Part shown: in pieces, positions 27,601 to 31,293 of the stretch
How positions within the stretch are numbered: the first letter of the stretch is position 1
How the letters are laid out: each line of letters begins with the position of its first letter
Assembly: GCA_031415375.1 (NCBI GenBank)
Contig: JANORP010000165.1
Span: forward strand, 1-31,293
Reading direction: 5' to 3'
Length of the DNA stretch: 31,293 nt
DNA from: JADKCL01 sp031415375
Lineage (GTDB): Bacteria > Bacteroidota > Bacteroidia > J057 > JADKCL01
The notes under the pieces: generated by a model
The model's input: only the letters and a program-made list of their open reading frames with translations
Told to the model about the DNA's origin: nothing
The model's database searches: none
Position numbers and translations under genes: made by a program

Positions 27601-27839
27601 GAGCTGTGACTCCAAACGTAATGATATTGGTAGTTGTGGGTATAGATGAGGTAGAAGAGCGTGGTGATGACGCCAAAGACGCTCAGTACGTGGGCAAACC
27701 ATGCGACCGAAGCCATGCGTCGCCAAGTCTTGCGCCCAATCTCGGGACCTTGTGCGGCCTGAAAAAAGGAGATCATCGCTACCAGCGCGCCTGTGAAGGA
27801 GAGTGTGGCAAAGATCGAACCTAGGAATCCTCCAGTCAT
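24645..27839 (-). CDS. ccmF: Cytochrome c-type biogenesis protein CcmF (heme lyase subunit)
   Basis: A 1064-residue multispanning inner membrane protein of the heme-handling family. About a dozen transmembrane segments fill residues 5-520, with more near 560-680 and one near the end (about 1010). The WWD heme-binding loop is visible at about 376-398 (WAYETLNFGGYWNWDPVENGS). Conserved His-containing loops such as YWMVIHPPTLFLGF and ALHGVVAY fit heme axial ligands. CcmF receives heme from CcmE and attaches it to CxxCH motifs of apocytochromes c. The protein is much longer than the E. coli form (about 650 residues): the extra region, about 700-1000, is a periplasmic beta-rich domain seen in other Bacteroidota CcmF proteins. 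It lies 36 bases after ccmE and overlaps the DUF2520 gene. Confidence 0.93.
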   Translation of the reverse strand: MTGGFLGSIFATLSFTGALVAMISFFQAAQGPEIGRKTWRRMASVAWFAHVLSVFGVITTLFYLIYTHNYQYHYVWSHSSNELPVYYMISCFWEGQEGSFLLWTFWHAVLGSVLYFTAKAWRDIVLSIVASVNLILASMILGVYVPEGIAKALFLLMLILPMAYLGMHLYRRSDSTGTKGLLHIGAIFCGLFALLITLTGKTGFMVDGLATVISKDTSIGYILAFFFVVLMLLGIMVQSVLHIISDGRKRLSTKELFAHLVLVALAISVMFTDFGTWKIGSSPFLLLRDAFKNAPIFQNDPSFMPTNGKGLNSLLQNYWMVIHPPTLFLGFASTVVPFAFVIGGLIQGKYTEWVRPSSAWMIFSVAILGVGIIMGGYWAYETLNFGGYWNWDPVENGSLVPWILGIAALHGVVAYRKSKSFLPFTMAMIVSVFLMVLYSTFLTRSGILGETSVHTFTDLGLSGQLLALLFVYIFLIQALFVSRVNDFPKAGKGIQINSAEFMVFLGVLALLFSGLVITIFTSSPVFNKILGTRWAPVKDTSFFYYRWTVYFAIALAVLSGIGQFMYWRKIRKATRWNSLMRPYGLAIISAIAILFTIAIGTDWQFGLDDNMAEWKSMAEAAPSTSAAMLGYIRWAVFIFSDEIMLFSALFMIFANLDILVGLLLRNRRTRMVSGGSIAHAGFGLMLIGIFFSSGYDNVLTQNSNPNELAALPEDSRNDNVMLQKGRPRNIKDFQVTYIGKKEAKAPISALTIIQEDDASFKVRFADSTGDIFAFVLPRDVFSNPEGAIDLPGVETFLNDKINFLKPSHINERTLYGLKFVPRTRNEKTNEDLLWEDKAFTVFPEAEINPTMGLLAHPSRKIYMNRDVYVHVSTVTKDDEEPEFKFYQFDMAIGDTVQTARAKIIFDHISSDSTEGTEYELIARAHLRILTDLGTSVLASPTYRIDKENRVSIKDHYLDDLYTSVAFVGVNTTNGQVAMQVQERQNPPDDIVVIQAISKPWINFLWLGTFVLTFGFGMAFVRRLRENATGKLENPEEGIGIVSATEMVAQGAPAGINPDEAAGDA

Positions 27840-27875
27840 GTGGGGCGCTTGGAAGCTGTGAAGTCGTGAATGAAA

Positions 27876-28283
27876 TTACTGTGCGGCTGCCGTCTCGAAG
27901 CTAGCCTCTTTGTTGTACTTGGAAGGGCACTTCATGAGGATGTTGTCGGCGACGAATGCATTGGCCTCATACTTGCCCTCGACCACGATGCGGTCGGCGC
28001 TCTTGAAGTTGCCGGGCATTGGATCGTAGAATTTGACGAGCGAGACTTCGTCGGTCGTGTCTTGCATGTAGAATGTGAAAAGGTCTTGGCTGTTGTCGTA
28101 ATTGGCGCGGTCTTTCATAACCCAGGTGCCGACAACGTGCACATTTTCGCCCGTCTTCTTGGCACTTGCAAACGAGCTATAGAGTGTAGCGCCTGCAGCA
28201 TTGCCCCAAAAGGCAAAGATTGAGAGCCCGACCATCGCCACGACAGCGATACCTACCAACAATCCGATGTTCACCGTTTTCAT
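27876..28283 (-). CDS. ccmE: Cytochrome c maturation heme chaperone CcmE, CxxxY type
   Basis: A 135-residue periplasmic heme chaperone anchored by one N-terminal transmembrane helix (about 5-27). Residues about 46-118 form the OB fold (VHVVGTWVMKD, LFTFYMQDTTDEVSLVKFYDPMPGNF, RIVVEGKY). After VADNILMKCPSKY, the heme-attachment position is Cys119 with Tyr123, so the motif is CxxxY instead of the HxxxY of E. coli CcmE. This variant is known from some archaea and sulfate reducers whose Ccm systems lack CcmH and CcmG. Length and fold are otherwise normal. It is placed between the CcmD-like gene and ccmF, as expected for the chaperone passing heme from CcmC to CcmF. Confidence 0.92.
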   Translation of the reverse strand: MKTVNIGLLVGIAVVAMVGLSIFAFWGNAAGATLYSSFASAKKTGENVHVVGTWVMKDRANYDNSQDLFTFYMQDTTDEVSLVKFYDPMPGNFKSADRIVVEGKYEANAFVADNILMKCPSKYNKEASFETAAAQ

Positions 28284-28335
28284 AGACTTCTATATTTGGG
28301 ATCCTTGAACAAATCAGCAATCCAATGATTTAACT

Positions 28336-28908
28336 TCAAACGCCGCGATGCTGTTTCAAGGCTGCGACTTGTTTTTCCAACTGCTTCATTTTCCTGCCCG
28401 ATAGCAGCAAATATACGACAATTCCCAGCCACACGATAACCATGACAGCAATCACAGTATTGCTTTTCTCGTCTGCAAAGAGCCATTTGCGCACTTTGGG
28501 GACATTGGGGAGCTGGGTATTGAGGAGGAGACGCCAACCGCCTGCTTCCTTGAGCGAGACCTTCACAAAGTTGTCGCCCTGTGCGATGTCGAAGTTGTCA
28601 AAGACATATTTGGCATCTGTAGCCTTGCCAAAGCCGATCGCGATGGCGGCGATCCCTTTGGGGTCGCTCTGCGTGGCATGTGTCTCGGCATACTGCACCT
28701 GTCCATCGAGGGCGCCAGTCGTAAGCTCGATCAGCAGTTCCATTTGCTGGGCAGCCTTGGCTTGGCCCAAGCTGTCGGTCACCACCAATTGGAAATTGGG
28801 GCTGCCATTGTTGAATGCCGCCGCTGCCATCGGCAGTGCCAGCATGGCGATGGCCAGCAAGAGCTTGCCGATGCTTTCTTGGACGCTTCTATAGATGCCT
28901 CGTTTCAT
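28336..28908 (-). CDS. CcmD-like protein fused to a secreted beta-sandwich domain
   Basis: A 190-residue protein. Residues 1-35 hold a signal-anchor or signal peptide (LLLAIAMLALPMAAAAF). Residues about 38-142 resemble the Bacteroidota extracellular module that begins 'FQLVVTDSLGQ' and continues with a YAETH strand, a PKGIAAIAIGFG strand and NFVKVSLKEAGGW. Residues about 148-172 form one transmembrane helix (VIAVMVIVWLGIVVYLLL), followed by a basic, coiled tail (SGRKMKQLEKQVAAL) exactly like small CcmD proteins. CcmD helps release heme-loaded CcmE from the CcmABC complex. The gene is in the ccmD position, 15 bases after ccmC and 52 bases before ccmE. Typical CcmD proteins are about 45-70 residues, so the N-terminal domain is an addition. 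The CcmD part is well supported by context; the role of the extra domain is unknown. Confidence 0.75.
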   Translation of the reverse strand: MKRGIYRSVQESIGKLLLAIAMLALPMAAAAFNNGSPNFQLVVTDSLGQAKAAQQMELLIELTTGALDGQVQYAETHATQSDPKGIAAIAIGFGKATDAKYVFDNFDIAQGDNFVKVSLKEAGGWRLLLNTQLPNVPKVRKWLFADEKSNTVIAVMVIVWLGIVVYLLLSGRKMKQLEKQVAALKQHRGV

Positions 28909-28923
28909 GCTTTCACGTTCGAT

Positions 28924-29646
28924 TTAAGCTTCATCCTCCAAGGCCTCCAAGGCCATTTTGGTCTGCCGGTAGCGCACCATCACATCCAAAATCCATATCG
29001 AAAGGCAGATGATGCCCAGGACTGCCAGCCAAAAGATCGAGAACTGCGAGGAACTCAAGCCTTTGAGGGCCGATTGGTCATTGCCAGTATTGGGGTGCTG
29101 CCCACCCATGACCCGTGGGATCACATAAAATAGCGGATAGATCGATGCTGCTGCAAATATGTTGTACACCCCAGCGACTTTGGCCCGCTGCGTGTTGTCG
29201 TCAAAGGAACGGCGCAAGACCATATAGCCGGCGTAAATGAGGACGCAGATGAGCGCACTCGTCTGCTTTGGATCCCAAGGCCACCATGCCTGAGGGTCAG
29301 TATTCGCTTTGTCGGCCCCCCAAGTCACTCGCGACCATACAATGCCTGTCGCCAAGCCCAGCAACCCAAAGAGTAGCATCAACTTTGCGGCCTCATAGGC
29401 TCTAATGTCCCATTTCAAATCTTGCTTCCGCAGAAACAAGATACTATAGACCACGGAGGTATAGCCCATGAGCATCGCGCCAAACCAGAGCGGCACGTGA
29501 AAGAAAAAGTTGCGCGCGGTCTGCGCATTCATGGGGTTTTGGTAGGGCACCTTGGCGCTGAGGCCAGCATAGATCGCATAGCTGAAACAGCCTAGGACCG
29601 TGATCCCGAGCAATGTGCGTGCAATTGATTTCCAGCTAGTGTCCAT
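28924..29646 (-). CDS. ccmC: Heme exporter/handling protein CcmC
   Basis: A 240-residue inner membrane protein with six transmembrane helices and the WWD (tryptophan-rich) loop at about residues 108-135 (WGADKANTDPQAWWPWDPKQ). Conserved His residues flank it, one in FFFHVPLWFGA (about 50) and one in GGQHPNTGND (about 184), expected as axial heme ligands. CcmC presents heme to CcmE. The length equals that of typical CcmC and is shorter than CcsA. The start lies 4 bases after the ccmB stop. The C-terminus ends in a short acidic tail (ALEALEDEA). Confidence 0.94.
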   Translation of the reverse strand: MDTSWKSIARTLLGITVLGCFSYAIYAGLSAKVPYQNPMNAQTARNFFFHVPLWFGAMLMGYTSVVYSILFLRKQDLKWDIRAYEAAKLMLLFGLLGLATGIVWSRVTWGADKANTDPQAWWPWDPKQTSALICVLIYAGYMVLRRSFDDNTQRAKVAGVYNIFAAASIYPLFYVIPRVMGGQHPNTGNDQSALKGLSSSQFSIFWLAVLGIICLSIWILDVMVRYRQTKMALEALEDEA

Positions 29647-29650
29647 GTGC

Positions 29651-30316
29651 TTACTCTTTCCACAAAAACGGAAACAAAATAACAGAGACTGCGGCGATTA
29701 TCACAACAAAACATGCCGAAAAAATGATCTCACTGATAGATTCTGTCCAAGCCATGCCCTGAATGGCTTTGCTCGATGCTGAAATGCCCACGAGCATCTC
29801 AGGCACCATGATGGGAAAACTCAGCACAGCGAGCAGCGTCGCCTGGTTTTGCGCCTTGGAGGCGATGGCAGAGACCAATGTGAGGTTGGCCGCAAAGGCC
29901 ATGCTGCCGATGAGCACGATCACGCCATACTGCAAGGGGTCCACGATCTTGCCCGTCCCGCTCAGGAAGAGGTAAAAGCCAAGCGTGACAGCCGAGATGC
30001 CGACCATGAGCAGGCAATTGTAAAGGATCTTGGCGACGATGATCGCCCTCGGGCCAGCGAGGTTGTAGAGGTAAAGCAGCTGCCCAGTACGCTCACCCAT
30101 GAAGCTCTTGGCAACTGCATTGACAGAAACAAACATCAAAATGATCCAAAAGACGACATTCCAGGCTTGCGGTGGCAAGTTGCGTTGCAAGCCGATCGAG
30201 ACGACAAAGACCATGCTCAGGGCATACAGCAGCATCCCGTTGAGGGCATACTTCTGTTTCCACTCTAGGAGCAGCTCTTTTTTGAACAAGGCCGATGTTT
30301 CTCGCAGGAAGCTCAT
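29651..30316 (-). CDS. ccmB: Heme exporter membrane subunit CcmB
   Basis: A 221-residue ABC-type permease subunit with six hydrophobic segments. The N-terminal cytosolic stretch FKKELLLEWKQKYALNG and the FMGERTGQLLYLYNLAGPR loop (about residues 71-90) are typical of CcmB. CcmB pairs with the ATPase CcmA to release holo-CcmE from CcmC. It is the first gene of the operon in this window; ccmA is not upstream, so it must be elsewhere if the system is complete. An exact -7 box, TAACTTTG, lies 7 bases before the ATG, which implies a very short leader or leaderless start. Confidence 0.92.
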   Translation of the reverse strand: MSFLRETSALFKKELLLEWKQKYALNGMLLYALSMVFVVSIGLQRNLPPQAWNVVFWIILMFVSVNAVAKSFMGERTGQLLYLYNLAGPRAIIVAKILYNCLLMVGISAVTLGFYLFLSGTGKIVDPLQYGVIVLIGSMAFAANLTLVSAIASKAQNQATLLAVLSFPIMVPEMLVGISASSKAIQGMAWTESISEIIFSACFVVIIAAVSVILFPFLWKE

Positions 30317-30323
30317 CCGTCGG

Positions 30324-30353
30324 CAAAGTTAGTTTGAGCGCAGGCGAATGAAA
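30324..30353 (-). promoter_or_regulatory. Candidate promoter of the ccm operon
   Basis: On the minus strand TAACTTTG (30331-30324) matches TAnnTTTG exactly, and TTTC (30353-30350) lies 18 bases upstream as a one-mismatch -33 box. Transcription would begin only a few bases before the ccmB ATG at 30316. Confidence 0.5.
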
Positions 30354-30640
30354 AGAGTTTTTTTTGGTGTCGGGCGGGTAGAGGTTGATCGCGGACGCGC
30401 TACCCTTGGCACGACACTATGCGATCCCGCGTGCAGACCTGCAGGTATGCGTTTGGGAATAGTAGGCCGTGCGGGCACATGCCTATTCGCGATCCCTATG
30501 AAAGGGGATCGGGGAACAACGCTTGTGGCATGGATACATGACACCCTTTTGGGGTCAAGGTGCATCTTATATGTTTGTTTTTATGCTTATCGGCAAGTGT
30601 GGCAGTATGTCAATTTTTTTGTCATGCTATTTCGACCGGA

Positions 30641-30692
30641 GTCTTTGGGTATTTGCAAGGCTCCGAAGGAGCCGCAGCAAATATCCAAAGAC
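30641..30692. repeat. Long hairpin with nested stem
   Basis: An outer arm of 16 bases at 30641-30656 (GTCTTTGGGTATTTGC) pairs with 30677-30692 with a single G-T mismatch. Inside, GGCTCC at 30659-30664 and GGAGCC at 30668-30673 form a second perfect stem around GAA. The whole could fold as a stable cruciform or RNA hairpin. Confidence 0.85.
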
Positions 30693-30694
30693 GC

Positions 30695-30827
30695 AGCGGA
30701 GAAATCTAGCGCCTCAAGATACTCCTCATATTTAACTTTAATATTGATGAGCAATCGTTGACAAGTGCCGCTTGAACGCACTGTGGTCAAGTAGGAAGTG
30801 CTACTGAAGGCGCTAGATTTCTCCGCT
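30695..30827. repeat. 133-bp element bounded by 20-bp perfect inverted repeats
   Basis: AGCGGAGAAATCTAGCGCCT at 30695-30714 is the exact reverse complement of 30808-30827. The 93-base interior contains further small complementary words but no open frame of note. The shape is that of a miniature inverted-repeat element, though no target-site duplication was identified. Confidence 0.75.
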
Positions 30828-30858
30828 ACGTGGTCGGGTCGCGTCGCTCCCCCGACCA

Positions 30859-30977
30859 CTACCAATGACAAGTGATGTATTGTACAGATACTCAGCAAGT
30901 TGCAAAATTGAATAAATTCGTTGTGAAGGGATCGTGTTGCTGCTGGGCAGGGGGTGTATCTGTGCTCAAGATCCCTC
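30859..30977. repeat. 119-bp direct repeat, copy 1
   Basis: This copy starts CTACCAATGACAAGTGATG and ends CTCAAGATCCCTC. It differs from copy 2 at four positions. It is preceded by a hairpin with the 9-bp arms GTGGTCGGG and CCCGACCAC (30829-30858 region). Confidence 0.9.
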
Positions 30978-31013
30978 CCCGCACGTTGTGCGGGACACAG
31001 CGGCTCCGCTGCG

Positions 31014-31132
31014 CTACCAATGACAAGTGATGTATTGTTCAGATAATCAGCAAGTTGAAAAATTGAATAAATTCGTTGTGAAGGGATCGTGTTGCTGCTG
31101 GGCAGGGGGTGTATCTGTACTCAAGATCCCTC
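31014..31132. repeat. 119-bp direct repeat, copy 2
   Basis: The same 119-base unit is repeated 155 bases further on with four substitutions and no indel. The 36 bases between copies are two short palindromes, CCCGCAC/GTGCGGG and CAGCGG/CCGCTG. The copy ends at CCCTC, after which GGCTACGCTCGGGAT completes a small hairpin and leads into the tandem repeat. Confidence 0.9.
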
Positions 31133-31139
31133 GGCTACG

Positions 31140-31293
31140 CTCGGGATGACAGGTGGGTTTGTCATTCGATCAAAAGGCAAATCCCATTTGTGTCCACTCG
31201 GGATGACAGGTGGGTTTGTCATTCGATCAAAAGGCAAATCCTATTTGTGTCCACTCGGGATGACCAAGTGGGTTTGTCATTCGATCAAAAGGC
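31140..31293. repeat. 57-bp tandem repeat, at least 2.7 copies, continuing past the window
   Basis: Units start at 31140, 31197 and 31254 with CTCGGGATGAC and contain GGTTTGTCATTCGATC and the small hairpin CAAATCCCATTTG. Unit two differs from unit one by a C to T in the hairpin loop (plus no length change); unit three has CCAAG in place of CAGG-T and is cut by the window edge. There are no unique spacers. Confidence 0.92.

Larger units (their letters stand above)
30317..31293. other. Gene-free repeat island upstream of the ccm operon
   Basis: These 977 bases contain no convincing gene. The left third (about 30370-30560) has several short imperfect inverted repeats, such as GATCCC/GGGATC around 30491-30510. 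The rest is made of the hairpin, inverted-repeat element, direct repeats and tandem repeat listed separately. A 137-codon open frame (30348-30761) runs through the palindromes and is best explained as chance. Confidence 0.7.

Noticed and set aside
30348..30761. 137-codon open frame upstream of the ccm operon
   Set aside because: It runs through the hairpin and one arm of the inverted-repeat element, has no family resemblance and no start signal; the palindromes explain the sequence better.
31140..31293. CRISPR-like array
   Set aside because: The units are contiguous 57-bp tandem copies with no unique spacers and no cas genes nearby.
1..31293. tRNA and rRNA genes
   Set aside because: No cloverleaf with a T-arm consensus or rRNA-like stretch was found by eye in the intergenic regions.

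Overview
The window looks like a chromosomal segment from a member of the Bacteroidota. Three predicted secreted proteins end in Type IX secretion (T9SS) sorting domains: two of type A (PNP... motif, C-terminal GLY-x-x-R-type strands) and one of the CHU_C / gliding-motility type B class. There is an OMP_b-brl_3-type TonB-dependent receptor with a carboxypeptidase-regulatory-like N-domain. Several starts are preceded by the Bacteroidota -7 promoter box TAnnTTTG, and few genes have a classical Shine-Dalgarno. I cannot fix the class; a Saprospiria-like organism is only a guess.

Layout. 1-1233: tail of a cupin protein and a class I SAM methyltransferase, closed by a bidirectional terminator. 1258-1704: a small secreted protein on the minus strand. 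1922-9198: a TonB-dependent receptor followed by a 1519-residue alpha-2-macroglobulin-like protein with an intact thioester motif. 9524-10972: PepD-type aminoacyl-histidine dipeptidase (minus). 11699-12901: PKD-domain T9SS cargo. 12984-14813: O-antigen ligase/polymerase-type membrane protein (minus). 15045-16253: CHU_C cargo protein. 16275-18153: a divergent pair, a Vms1-like release factor (VLRF1) family protein on the minus strand and an Rnl2-type RNA ligase on the plus strand. 18237-19769: repeat-built T9SS cargo (minus). 20046-23684: topoisomerase IV subunit A (parC) and a tandem universal stress protein (minus).

23852-30316 is a minus-strand cytochrome c maturation operon transcribed ccmB - ccmC - ccmD-like fusion - ccmE - ccmF - DUF2520 Rossmann protein. 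Together CcmB/C/D/E/F would export or present heme, hold it on CcmE and attach it to apocytochromes. The CcmE has the CxxxY form instead of HxxxY, and the CcmD-like protein carries an unusual extra secreted beta-domain. No ccmA, ccmG or ccmH is in the window.

30317-31293 has no convincing gene. It is a dense repeat island: a long hairpin, a 133-bp element with 20-bp perfect inverted ends, two 119-bp direct repeats, and a 57-bp tandem repeat that runs off the window.

The strongest candidate for something little described is the divergent VLRF1-family peptidyl-tRNA hydrolase / RNA ligase pair, which may link ribosome rescue to RNA repair. Next come the CxxxY CcmE with its fused CcmD partner, and the terminal repeat island.
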